Below, piece by piece: positions 14,173-22,141 of a DNA stretch of 31,828 bases. Made by a program: the position numbers and the translations under genes. Within the stretch, counting starts at the first letter, position 1, and every line of letters begins with the position of its first letter. The stretch is from a virus, in the IMG/VR virus record IMGVR_UViG_3300020214_000072, positions 1-31,828 of that record; one strand, 5' to 3'. The notes under the pieces were generated by a model. It saw only the letters and a list, made by a program, of their open reading frames with translations, was not told the origin of the DNA and did no database searches.

Positions 14173-15837
14173 TTAATTTACTCTTATATCAGAAAAATGA
14201 TCTTTGTTTTCGACAAATAGCTTAACATCAAAAAACTCCTCTGGTAAGGGGTCGTGAGAAATCACAAACACTGTCATGTTGTGCTTTTTAGCAAATGTTT
14301 TTAAGAGATCCACTACTTTGTAAATACTAACCGAATCTAGAGAAGAAAAGATCTCATCTAGGAATAGAACATTGATCTTATTATTCTTCATTTTAATTAG
14401 CTCTAAAATACATAAAAGTACTATTAGGTTCATCTTTTTTTGTTCACCAGCTGACAGAGATTCGGGAGAAATTTGCATACCCAGATGAGTAATAATTGGA
14501 TTAAATTCTAGATCAAATTCAAATGCAAATTTAAACTCAAGCAGTTTAGAGGTTCTTAGGATATTTTTATTAAGAAGTGGAATGATTTGATTCATTAAGA
14601 TTCGCTTCATTCCGTTATCTGATAAAATAATCTCTAGTTCTTGGTTTATTAATAATTCTTTATCGAGGTCTGCGATTTCGGTCTTAGTTATTTCAATTTC
14701 TCCCTTTAGTTGATCAATAATATTTTGTAAATATTGTGTCTGTTTTTCCGAATCTTGTGATTTAGATAGGGAGTCTAGCTCTCTTTTTGCTGAATCAATT
14801 GCAGATGCTAGTTTTGCATGATCGTTTCTAAATTTTTCTTGAGAGGCCTCTAACCCTTGAGCAGAAGTTTCTATTTGAGAAATTTTTAGTGTAATTGGTG
14901 CAAGTTTTTCATTGAACTGTGATCGGCTTTCGTCCAATTTATTTTTAATTCCAATATGAACGCTATCTGTTAGATCGCTAAGGCAGTACGGACACTTATT
15001 CTTAGCGTAAATCGCTAATTTTTTATCAATTTCTGCAATATTAAATGTACACGACGACTTGGATTCTCTAGCGGCCTTTAATTCAAGTCTGATTGATTCA
15101 AGTTGATCCTTTAACTCTGAATAGGATTGCTTAACCTCATTTTGTTTGGTTGAGGCTTTTCCTAAAAGATCATTAAGTTCAACGATTCTATTTTCTTTTT
15201 CTTGAGTCAAGTCCTCTTGTAAAGCAGACAGTTGTTGGATGGATTGCTCTAATAGGTGCTGATTTTTGGTTAAAGCGGTTTGGCTAGAAGACTGCTTACC
15301 CTTTACTGTTTTTGCATCCTCCTTGACCAGTTGATTCATATCATTGACTAAATCAAGACCAAAGATTTTATCGATAATCTTTCTTTTATCGGCTGGACTT
15401 AACTTAACAAAACTTTTAAAATCGTTTACTGAGAGAGATATTGTATTTGAAAAAACATTGAATGGAATTTTAACCAATTCTTCTTCAATAAACTCATCAA
15501 CTCTACGTTTGTCTGGTAAATTATAATCATTTCCATTGATTAGAATCTTGGAAAAATTTGGTTCAAGGCCCCTTTCAATTTCAACCTCATCTCCATTGTT
15601 CGCAACAAACTTGACTAAAGTATAGGCATTCTTATTAATGCGGTTGGGCATTTCCTTTATCTTTCTAATTCCAGATTTTCCATAAATAGAAACGGTTAGC
15701 GCATCAGAAATACTGGATTTGCCTGAGCCGTTTGTTCCTTGAACAAGGATAAGATTTGGCTCATCTGAAAATTTAAAGGCTTGAATCTTATTTCCATATG
15801 AACAAATATTTTTAAATGCAAATTCTTTAATTTTCAT
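14173..15837 (-). CDS. gp46: Recombination endonuclease subunit gp46 (Rad50/SbcC-like ATPase)
   Basis: The 554-residue length matches T4 gp46 (560). Walker A is GTNGSGKSS at 34-42. A long coiled coil spans about 175-400, interrupted by a zinc-hook-like KCPYCLSDL at 281-289. The ABC signature is LSAGEQKKMN at 461-470, Walker B is VLFLDE at 490-495, and ISHD at 526-529 is the H-loop. With gp47 it forms the Rad50-Mre11-type complex that resects DNA ends for recombination-dependent replication and helps degrade host DNA. Its ATG overlaps the stop of the intervening 169-residue gene (ATGA). All key motifs are intact. Confidence 0.93.
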   Translation of the reverse strand: MKIKEFAFKNICSYGNKIQAFKFSDEPNLILVQGTNGSGKSSISDALTVSIYGKSGIRKIKEMPNRINKNAYTLVKFVANNGDEVEIERGLEPNFSKILINGNDYNLPDKRRVDEFIEEELVKIPFNVFSNTISLSVNDFKSFVKLSPADKRKIIDKIFGLDLVNDMNQLVKEDAKTVKGKQSSSQTALTKNQHLLEQSIQQLSALQEDLTQEKENRIVELNDLLGKASTKQNEVKQSYSELKDQLESIRLELKAARESKSSCTFNIAEIDKKLAIYAKNKCPYCLSDLTDSVHIGIKNKLDESRSQFNEKLAPITLKISQIETSAQGLEASQEKFRNDHAKLASAIDSAKRELDSLSKSQDSEKQTQYLQNIIDQLKGEIEITKTEIADLDKELLINQELEIILSDNGMKRILMNQIIPLLNKNILRTSKLLEFKFAFEFDLEFNPIITHLGMQISPESLSAGEQKKMNLIVLLCILELIKMKNNKINVLFLDEIFSSLDSVSIYKVVDLLKTFAKKHNMTVFVISHDPLPEEFFDVKLFVENKDHFSDIRVN

Positions 15838-16343
15838 TGACTGATTGGTTTTGGCAAATTAATTATTTCATCCGGTAAGATTTCGCTAGTTGCTACAACC
15901 TGCCAAATAGAAACCTGGTCATTCCATTTTAATTCTGCATTTGGATAATCAGAAACCGTATATAGAGAAATATTACCTGTTAAAAAGTCTAGCCAGCGAT
16001 AATCTTGCATTTTTTCCAAAAATCTTGGGTCATTGGGTAGATCATCAAGATCCTTTTGTGTTACTGCCCGATTTGATTCCAATAATTCGGTTCTTAATTT
16101 TTTAAGAAATTCATCTAATTCGGAATTCATTCTTTGTGATTTAACCGGATTAGGTTTAACACAGTTAGTAAAGGATAACGACATATTAAAAATAATATTT
16201 GCCTGAATTAGATTTATGTCATGACTACAAACGGATTCGATGGGTTCGCCTTGAAGGATTCTTCCGATTGAAATTACCTTTGGAAACCCCTCCTTTGGAT
16301 CGAGCTGAATCTTTACTTTATTTGATATTCCAATATTAAGCAT
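15834..16343 (-). CDS. Unknown protein between gp47 and gp46, 169 residues
   Basis: I place the start at ATG 16343 (MLNIGISNKVKIQLDPKEG), which overlaps the gp47 stop by eight bases; an earlier ATG at 16394 would overlap gp47 by 59. The product has a beta-rich N-terminus with GFPKVISIGRILQGEP, a middle helical segment and NISLYTVSDYPNAELKWNDQ near the C-terminus. No catalytic motif is visible. It overlaps both flanking genes and so is translated in step with the gp46/gp47 nuclease, which suggests an accessory role there. That is context only. Confidence 0.7.
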   Translation of the reverse strand: MLNIGISNKVKIQLDPKEGFPKVISIGRILQGEPIESVCSHDINLIQANIIFNMSLSFTNCVKPNPVKSQRMNSELDEFLKKLRTELLESNRAVTQKDLDDLPNDPRFLEKMQDYRWLDFLTGNISLYTVSDYPNAELKWNDQVSIWQVVATSEILPDEIINLPKPISQ

Positions 16344-17457
16344 AATCTTTTTCCTGTTTTGCTCTTTCCTGTATTTCAAAGAATTTAGTAACAAGATCCT
16401 TTTTCATACTTTGAGAGTAATGTTTTGAATTTAAGTAGTTTTTAAATATTTCAAATGCATTAAACTTATCTGAACTAGAAAGATCTAGGGCAGTATCTAG
16501 CGTACCAGATTCGGTTGAGTCATTAGTATAGGTGAAAAACTCAATTTTTCGATATTTTATCTGTTCGACAATCGACAAAAACTGACTAATTGGAATTTTG
16601 TTGGAAAGATTAATTTCTATCATAACATCAACAAAATTATTAGATAAAAGTCCGCTAAGCTGATCAAGATTCATATCTAATAACTCGCAAATATCATATT
16701 TGACATAATTTGGAGATACTGAATTTTCAATAAATTTCTCTTTAAAATTATCTTTAGCATCTATTATGTAGAACCCCTTGGTATTCCCTCGATCTCCCCT
16801 GTCCATCTGGTAAGGCGTTCCAGTATACAATATATTGTCTTGTTCTTGTCGATGGTGGATGTGCCCTGAATAAACCTTGTCATACTGGGATAGCGCTGTA
16901 ATTTCAAGCCCATGTTCAACTTTAGTCCATCTATTAAACTTTAAACCCTTAATGTCTGCATGACAAACTATACGTTTGCACATTTGTGCATAGTCTGCAA
17001 CATGATTGCTAAGAGTCTTAATATCTTCGATCCATGGCAGTAGTAACCAGTTTTCGGTATCATTAATTGTTAAAATTTCTGGGCTCTCAAAAACATAGAT
17101 ATTTTCGGCTAGGTGTTTAAGGTGTCTAACTGAATTAACTTCATTGGAGTCTTTATAATAAACGTCATGATTACCAAGAATAATGAATATTCCTCTTTTG
17201 AATATTTTAGAAAGGGTTTGGAATATTTCCATTGAATCATTTTGTATACGAACATTAATTGATTCTCTAGAGTGAAAAATATCCCCTTCTAAAATAAGTA
17301 TATCGGTTTCTGGATCAAATCCATTTTCTTTGGCCTTAGCTGGAAGAACGTCCAATAAAAACTCCTTTTGGATATCGGCCCACTCAACTGAACTATTTTT
17401 AATGCCTAGGTGAAGATCTCCAACTAAAAATATCTTGTTTATATTGTTTAACTTCAT
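16336..17457 (-). CDS. gp47: Recombination endonuclease subunit gp47 (Mre11/SbcD-like nuclease)
   Basis: The 373-residue product carries all calcineurin-type phosphoesterase motifs in order: GDLHLG at 13-18, EGDIFH at 57-62, GNHD at 95-98, CHADIKG with His166, and SGHIHH at 197-202. These bind two metal ions for exo/endonuclease activity. The C-terminal third is the gp46-interacting and capping region, with less visible conservation. The length is slightly above T4 gp47 (339). The ATG overlaps the stop of the upstream unknown gene by one base. It works with gp46 at replication and recombination forks. Confidence 0.93.
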   Translation of the reverse strand: MKLNNINKIFLVGDLHLGIKNSSVEWADIQKEFLLDVLPAKAKENGFDPETDILILEGDIFHSRESINVRIQNDSMEIFQTLSKIFKRGIFIILGNHDVYYKDSNEVNSVRHLKHLAENIYVFESPEILTINDTENWLLLPWIEDIKTLSNHVADYAQMCKRIVCHADIKGLKFNRWTKVEHGLEITALSQYDKVYSGHIHHRQEQDNILYTGTPYQMDRGDRGNTKGFYIIDAKDNFKEKFIENSVSPNYVKYDICELLDMNLDQLSGLLSNNFVDVMIEINLSNKIPISQFLSIVEQIKYRKIEFFTYTNDSTESGTLDTALDLSSSDKFNAFEIFKNYLNSKHYSQSMKKDLVTKFFEIQERAKQEKDYA

Positions 17458-18113
17458 TAAAATAGCTTTTTAAATCGAACCTTACCGTCTAATATCCCAA
17501 ATTTGTTGTTTAGTTCCAATAAGAGGATCTCTTTATATTCATACTCTAGTGATTCAAAGAGTCGTTTAAAATCCATTTGAGAAATCATTGATACAAAATC
17601 TAAGACATCAATTGGTCCAATAAAGGTTGTTTTGTTATTGATTTTAACTAATTCACAAAGTCTAGAAAAAGCTAAATTTATTTCAGCTTTGGTAAATTTT
17701 CTACCCTCGACTGAAATATTCATTAGATTTGAAATGATTTCATCTGCCTGCGCAATGTTATTTAAATCTCGCTCAATAATGGTTTTATCCATATACCGAT
17801 CGTATGTGTCGCTATCTAACAGATGACTGTCCAAATGACTTGGATCCAATTTAATTCCTACATTATGGTAGGTTTCCTCTGTTAATCCTTCTCCATTATT
17901 CCAACTGTTATTAAAAATTTTATCTTCTCTTTTTAGCCTTAGGTGTTGTTGGTATCGGGCCTCATCTTCATCTTCGAGTACATCAGCCTCTTCGCTGATT
18001 ACGTCTTCATCCGATTCCTCTTTTTCATCCTCACCATCAATATCATCAAGGGCTGACCAATTGTCATTTTCATTTACGAAAAGATCTTCTTCTTTAATCT
18101 TTTTCTTCCACAT
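17457..18113 (-). CDS. Unknown protein with acidic N-terminus, 218 residues
   Basis: I do not recognise this protein. It lies between the gp41 helicase (16 bases upstream) and gp47 (one-base overlap). Residues 20-60 are a low-complexity acidic stretch (DIDGEDEKEESDEDV and on). Residues 95-218 look helical, with DEIISNLMNISVEGRKFTKA and DVLDFVSMISQMDFKRLFES. In T4 the late sigma factor gp55 is encoded just upstream of gp47, but I see no sigma region 2 or 4 pattern here and do not assign it. An accessory role in replication or recombination is inferred from position only. Confidence 0.7.
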   Translation of the reverse strand: MWKKKIKEEDLFVNENDNWSALDDIDGEDEKEESDEDVISEEADVLEDEDEARYQQHLRLKREDKIFNNSWNNGEGLTEETYHNVGIKLDPSHLDSHLLDSDTYDRYMDKTIIERDLNNIAQADEIISNLMNISVEGRKFTKAEINLAFSRLCELVKINNKTTFIGPIDVLDFVSMISQMDFKRLFESLEYEYKEILLLELNNKFGILDGKVRFKKLF

Positions 18114-18129
18114 CTTAGTTGTTTATTTT

Positions 18130-19617
18130 TTATAAATTTCCTAGTATTTCGTCATGTTCACCTACCTGCTTAATATTGGGCGCAATCGTTAATTGAGGTT
18201 TAGTTTGGACGTTTGCATACTGTTGGCGAAGATCGTCTTCGATTGAAGAAATATCATCGTCATCTGAATAGTATTCGCTTGCTGGATCGGTTTCTTCGAC
18301 TAGTCTAGAAAAATCATAGTACATTCGATACATTTTAAAGCTTTCGGTATACCCTTCATCGCGGTTAGCGATAACTTTAATTTTAATTCTCTTTTCCATT
18401 GGCCCTCTCATTAGACCATAAAGCGAATCCACTGTGTGAACAAGACCAAAGGATTCTGCAATATCTGACATTCCAATATCTTGATCCTCGACCGCATCTC
18501 TTTTAATTTGAGTTGCGGTAACAATTGTCCATTCATTTCTTTGTGCAACGGCTCTAAGCTCTTCAGAAATTACCTTAATTTTTTCATAAGTATTTCCCTG
18601 TTCTTTCATCGGGCGCATTAAATTAATATAATCGACAACCACCACCTGAAGCAGTTTACCTGTGCTCTCTTGAACCTTTAAGAAATAATTTTCAATGTCT
18701 ATTGCAGATGCAGCGCCGGTTGGAAATTCTTTTACCCATAGTTCACCAGGAGCAGAACCGCTTTGCCTAAATTGTTCAATTTTTGCTTCAATAAGAGCAA
18801 TTCTATTGGCTGATGTAATTTCGTTATATTGATTATATGGAATATTTAGGATATTTGAACCTAGCCTTTTCATATACTTAGTATCAGCTAATTCGAGTGT
18901 GGCAACTCCCGTATTAACACCTGACATAAATGCACGAGCTGCAATATTTGAAAGAACCATAGATTTTCCGACCTTAGGTCTTCCTTGAAAAACTACTAGT
19001 GTTTTTGGATTCCATCCTCCACCGAGCGTCTTATCAAAAAATGGAAATCCTGTCGGTGTACCCGTTTTTGATACTTGAATGTGATCGGTTGCATTAAAAA
19101 AGTTTAGGCCAGATTCAGCATTGCTAAATGAAACGTTTAAATTAGTATTGAGTTTAGATCTAACTTGATCTGTAATAACATTAACGTTATCCGGGCTAAT
19201 TTCTGTTGTCTTAAGAAACGAAAGAATATCAACAATTGACGTATTGAGATTCTTGATTAGGATAAAGGACTTTGTATACTTTGATAAAAATTCATAGCTA
19301 TATTCTCCAAGGTTTACACCCAACAGTGTAGAAAAAGACTCGTCGCTTATTTCGATTCCGGTTAGGTTAAGCAGATGTCTAATTTCAGCCTTAGATGGAA
19401 TTTTATGGTATTCTTTATAGTAATTTTTGACTACTTTAAAAATATTGCCAAGGTCATCATTGTTAAAATAATGAGATTTTATTTTTGGAATTACTTCTCT
19501 TGCATCTAAGGCCTCCACGTTTTTTGGACGAATGAGTGTCTCATTGTTATCCTCCATTAAAATAAAGTTAAGAATAACCTTTTCTAGTAATTCAATATTT
19601 TCTTTAAAGTCTATCAT
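18130..19617 (-). CDS. gp41: Replicative DNA helicase (gp41/DnaB family)
   Basis: This 495-residue protein has a helical N-terminal domain (about 1-160) and a RecA-like C-terminal ATPase. Walker A is GRPKVGKS at 212-219, followed by the DnaB-type motif ATLELADTKYMKRL. Walker B is VVVVDYINLM at 325-334, and TATQIKRDAVEDQ is the downstream sensor/DNA-contact motif. The hexamer would unwind the lagging-strand template at the phage fork. As in T4, uvsX lies upstream and the helicase downstream in the same operon. The acidic C-terminal tail (YYSDDDDISSIEDDL) may bind partners. A primase gene is not in the window. Confidence 0.9.
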   Translation of the reverse strand: MIDFKENIELLEKVILNFILMEDNNETLIRPKNVEALDAREVIPKIKSHYFNNDDLGNIFKVVKNYYKEYHKIPSKAEIRHLLNLTGIEISDESFSTLLGVNLGEYSYEFLSKYTKSFILIKNLNTSIVDILSFLKTTEISPDNVNVITDQVRSKLNTNLNVSFSNAESGLNFFNATDHIQVSKTGTPTGFPFFDKTLGGGWNPKTLVVFQGRPKVGKSMVLSNIAARAFMSGVNTGVATLELADTKYMKRLGSNILNIPYNQYNEITSANRIALIEAKIEQFRQSGSAPGELWVKEFPTGAASAIDIENYFLKVQESTGKLLQVVVVDYINLMRPMKEQGNTYEKIKVISEELRAVAQRNEWTIVTATQIKRDAVEDQDIGMSDIAESFGLVHTVDSLYGLMRGPMEKRIKIKVIANRDEGYTESFKMYRMYYDFSRLVEETDPASEYYSDDDDISSIEDDLRQQYANVQTKPQLTIAPNIKQVGEHDEILGNL

Positions 19618-19622
19618 ATAGT

Positions 19623-19970
19623 TTAAATGTACAGCTCGTTAAACACTGTTTGGTTAATATACAAAAATTCTCCCCGTTTTACTAGGGTTTCTGAGTCCAT
19701 TAATTTTTTAATTATCAGCCTAAGTTTATCCTTAAAATCTGGAGTAACTTCATTTTCATTAAAAACGTATTTAAGAGTTTTTGCAGAAAACTTTAATTCT
19801 GATGTATTAAATTCTTTATTTTTTAATTCACATACTCGCATAATGTATTGAATAATATCGACAATAAAATCGGTTTCAGTAGGATAACCCGGAAGGACTC
19901 TATGCAAGCCAAGTTCATATTTAATCGGCTGGGCTGGGTTAAGTTTATAATTAATCTTCTGTTCCATCAA
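19623..19970 (-). CDS. Unknown small protein between uvsX and gp41, 115 residues
   Basis: ATG 19970 (or the adjacent in-frame ATG 19967) overlaps the uvsX stop by about 20 bases, and the stop lies five bases before the helicase ATG. The sequence is basic, with KFSAKTLKYVFNENEVTPDF, then DKLRLIIKKLMDSETLVKRG and EFLYINQTVF. The last part looks like the recognition helix and wing of a small winged-helix domain. In T4 gene 40 occupies this slot between uvsX and 41, but no similarity is apparent. A DNA-binding or helicase-accessory role is a weak inference. Confidence 0.7.
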   Translation of the reverse strand: MMEQKINYKLNPAQPIKYELGLHRVLPGYPTETDFIVDIIQYIMRVCELKNKEFNTSELKFSAKTLKYVFNENEVTPDFKDKLRLIIKKLMDSETLVKRGEFLYINQTVFNELYI

Positions 19971-21156
19971 TGTCGGTAATTTCAGTTAGATCATCGGTTA
20001 ATTCATCTGTTTCCATACTAGAAATTCCATCTTGAGTTTCAGGAAATTTAAAGGTAGGTTTAATGATTTTTTCATCAAGCTCCTTTAAGACAGCATCAGT
20101 AAAAAGGCGACTTGTAAAAAATTCCTTAACTGGAACTGCATCTCCATTATGCCGAATAACATAAGTTTTTCCTAATTTTTTTGGATAAAAATAAACAGTC
20201 TCGCCATTTAATTGGAAAGGAGAAAGCAGAGATTGCTCATCGGCTTTCATTTTATCAAATTCTTTTTGGGTTACAATAACTCCTCGGCCAACTCCGCAAG
20301 TTTCCCAACTAACATATTGCTCTAGTCCAACATAAGGATTCATTCCTTTATGGAAAGAGATATGAAATTCAATATCAAGAGGCCTAGCCAAACGGTTCTT
20401 TTTAGTTTTACTACGAACAATAATGCCGGTTGTAGTTTTATTTTCATCGCGAAGAGTCCCTTTACTTAACATCAAAATAATTGACGCGGAAAATTCTGGA
20501 CCCCCGCCGCCTGCCATACCCTTTGGGGTGTATTGGTCCATTGAAGCATAGGTGTGATTTGTAAAAATAAATGGAACTTTATAATTAGAAAGGTCTAATG
20601 TAAATGATTTGAATAGCGCGCGCATTTCCTTTGCTCTAAGACCCATATCGGCTGCGTTTTTACCCTTTTCCATGTCAGTTTTACTTTTATCAGTATCTAA
20701 CATTCCAACAGAGTCTACAAATAGGGCGAGTTTAAGTCCTGGATTTTCTTTGATTGTTTCAATCAAGTCATTAATAAAGAATTTTACTTCACTAATAAGT
20801 CCCAAGCGTAAATACTTAAGTTTAGCTAAATCCACACCAAACTTTACATAGTCTGATGAATCGATTGCGCCTTCAGTATCAATATAGATTACCGAGTAAT
20901 CTTTTTTCTGGAGCTCACGAACCGCATTTAAACAAAGGAAAGTTTTACCTGAACCAGGATCGCCGGCAATACCGATGCTTCTTGTATTGGGATAACCTCC
21001 AAATAGAGAGCCCGACATTTGAGCGTTTAATAAAAAATTTCCGGTTGGGATATACTCCTCAATATCTGAGAAGCCACGAATTTCAATTTTAGATTTTACC
21101 TTTTTTTCAAGTAAATCGTTGAATTTTGCGAATGCATCTAGTGTAGATTTTGCCAT
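19951..21156 (-). CDS. uvsX: UvsX recombinase (RecA/Rad51 family)
   Basis: The 401-residue product is close to T4 UvsX in length. Walker A is GDPGSGKT at 65-72, VIYIDTEGAIDS at 89-100 carries the catalytic acidic residue, and Walker B is LALFVDSVG at 143-151. A DNA-binding-loop region follows with KGMAGGGGPEFSASIILML. The tail is acidic (ETDELTDDLTEITDIDG), as usual for T4-type recombinases, and would interact with mediator proteins. It performs strand invasion for recombination-dependent replication with gp32 and gp46/47. The gap upstream (21157-21209) contains a TATAAT-like box, so it may start its own transcript. Confidence 0.93.
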   Translation of the reverse strand: MAKSTLDAFAKFNDLLEKKVKSKIEIRGFSDIEEYIPTGNFLLNAQMSGSLFGGYPNTRSIGIAGDPGSGKTFLCLNAVRELQKKDYSVIYIDTEGAIDSSDYVKFGVDLAKLKYLRLGLISEVKFFINDLIETIKENPGLKLALFVDSVGMLDTDKSKTDMEKGKNAADMGLRAKEMRALFKSFTLDLSNYKVPFIFTNHTYASMDQYTPKGMAGGGGPEFSASIILMLSKGTLRDENKTTTGIIVRSKTKKNRLARPLDIEFHISFHKGMNPYVGLEQYVSWETCGVGRGVIVTQKEFDKMKADEQSLLSPFQLNGETVYFYPKKLGKTYVIRHNGDAVPVKEFFTSRLFTDAVLKELDEKIIKPTFKFPETQDGISSMETDELTDDLTEITDIDGTED

Positions 21157-21172
21157 AAAGTTTTATCCTTTT

Positions 21173-21178
21173 ATTATA
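21173..21178 (-). promoter_or_regulatory. Candidate -10 box upstream of uvsX
   Basis: TATAAT on the minus strand, in the 53-base gap upstream of uvsX, lies 16 nt before the ATG. No convincing -35 is seen at standard spacing. A similar CTATAATAAA box precedes gp32. Phage early or middle use is a guess. Confidence 0.3.
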
Positions 21179-21209
21179 CTCTCTTCTACAAAGCTGAGGA
21201 CAAAGGATC

Positions 21210-21560
21210 TTATGCAAAATACGAGATGGTTAAAAAGCTTGCAGCAAGAAGTTTAGAATTAGAATAGTCCCCCTGCATGATTTTATAGAAAGGCACTCGT
21301 GTTAAATCTTTGAAAGTATCCAGCCCGCTTACGTTAACTGCAAAGCAAATATCTTTGTCAATTTTACCAAGCTTAAATATTCTATCCTGGCTAAGGTCTT
21401 CTACTCCCAGCGCCTGATACATTTTCTTAATTGCTGCAAAACTTGAGGAGTCTTTGGCATGGTCAATCTTTATCGTAATTGGGCACTTGTCCTCAGTACA
21501 ATAGACCGCTCTTAATTTTTCTGAATCAGAAACTTCAATGGGTAGAATAATTAGCTCCAC
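21210..21560 (-). CDS. Unknown protein, 116 residues
   Basis: The only plausible start is GTG 21560, which overlaps the preceding TAG by one base (TAGTG). The product begins with ELIILPIEVSDSEKLRAVYC and contains SFAAIKKMYQALGVEDLSQD and LTRVPFYKIMQGDYSNSKLL. It appears to be a small mixed alpha/beta protein. No domain is recognised. Its position in the polymerase-uvsX unit suggests a DNA metabolism accessory, but nothing in the sequence shows it. Confidence 0.65.
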   Translation of the reverse strand: MELIILPIEVSDSEKLRAVYCTEDKCPITIKIDHAKDSSSFAAIKKMYQALGVEDLSQDRIFKLGKIDKDICFAVNVSGLDTFKDLTRVPFYKIMQGDYSNSKLLAASFLTISYFA

Positions 21561-22141
21561 TATTTAGAATCAAGTTTTTTCAGCAAGGCGTCCTTAATGT
21601 GCTCTGCTGTTATTTGATTATTTATATGATTTGCCAATTCTGTTAAAAATTCAGATTTATTCTGCGAACTTTTATACATCATTTTTAGCAAATTAATTGC
21701 AGGAAGATTGACTCTTAGATTTAGATTTAACAAAGATTCCTCAGTTGCAAACATTTCAAAAATTCCAGCAGATTTTGGATTAGGCCGAGCTGCTGCATTT
21801 GGCGGTTCTTGCTTATTTTCGATTTTAGGCTGAGCTTCATCACCAATTGGTCCTCTAATTGAAAGGCATTCGGCTTTGGTTAGGGGTGATTGCCCGTCCA
21901 GTATTGCCATAAGTCTCGTATTTAACTCGTCTAGACTAACTACTGAGCCGTCCTCTAATTTTATTGCCAGTAGGCCACCTCGACCAAATACGTCGATTAC
22001 TTTAGTAATTGTTGCGATTTTAGTATTATCTGGGGTATTTACCCATTGATAATCTTTGCCCATAATAAAATCTCTGGTTTGGGCTAGTGCGTCAATGTTG
22101 AACATAAATTTGTTTATTTGTTTTTTTATCCATTTTATCAT
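21560..22141 (-). CDS. Unknown protein downstream of the split polymerase, 193 residues
   Basis: ATG 22141 overlaps the polymerase stop by one base; an internal ATG at 22105 (MFNIDALAQTRDF) is an alternative. Residues 25-75 (GKDYQWVNTPDNTKIATITK, FGRGGLLAIKLEDGSVVS) look like a small SH3/KOW-type beta barrel. A proline-rich linker follows near 105-122, then a helical C-terminus LPAINLLKMMYKSSQNKSEF. It contains neither polymerase motif B nor C, so it is not the missing polymerase half. A clamp-loader subunit (gp62 follows in some T4 relatives) was considered but has no sequence support. Confidence 0.7.
   Translation of the reverse strand: MIKWIKKQINKFMFNIDALAQTRDFIMGKDYQWVNTPDNTKIATITKVIDVFGRGGLLAIKLEDGSVVSLDELNTRLMAILDGQSPLTKAECLSIRGPIGDEAQPKIENKQEPPNAAARPNPKSAGIFEMFATEESLLNLNLRVNLPAINLLKMMYKSSQNKSEFLTELANHINNQITAEHIKDALLKKLDSK

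Noticed and set aside
17457-18113. Late sigma factor gp55 (it lies upstream of gp47, as in T4)
   Set aside because: No sigma region 2 or 4 pattern is visible; the protein is acidic at the N-terminus and otherwise unlike gp55.
21618-21625. Minus-strand late promoter (TATAAATAA) inside the 193-residue gene
   Set aside because: It lies in coding sequence 57 nt from the next start, between replication genes; it fits chance in A+T-rich DNA better than the other sites.
21560-22141. C-terminal half of the split DNA polymerase
   Set aside because: It has no KxxxNxxYG or DTDS motif and looks like a small beta barrel plus helical tail.
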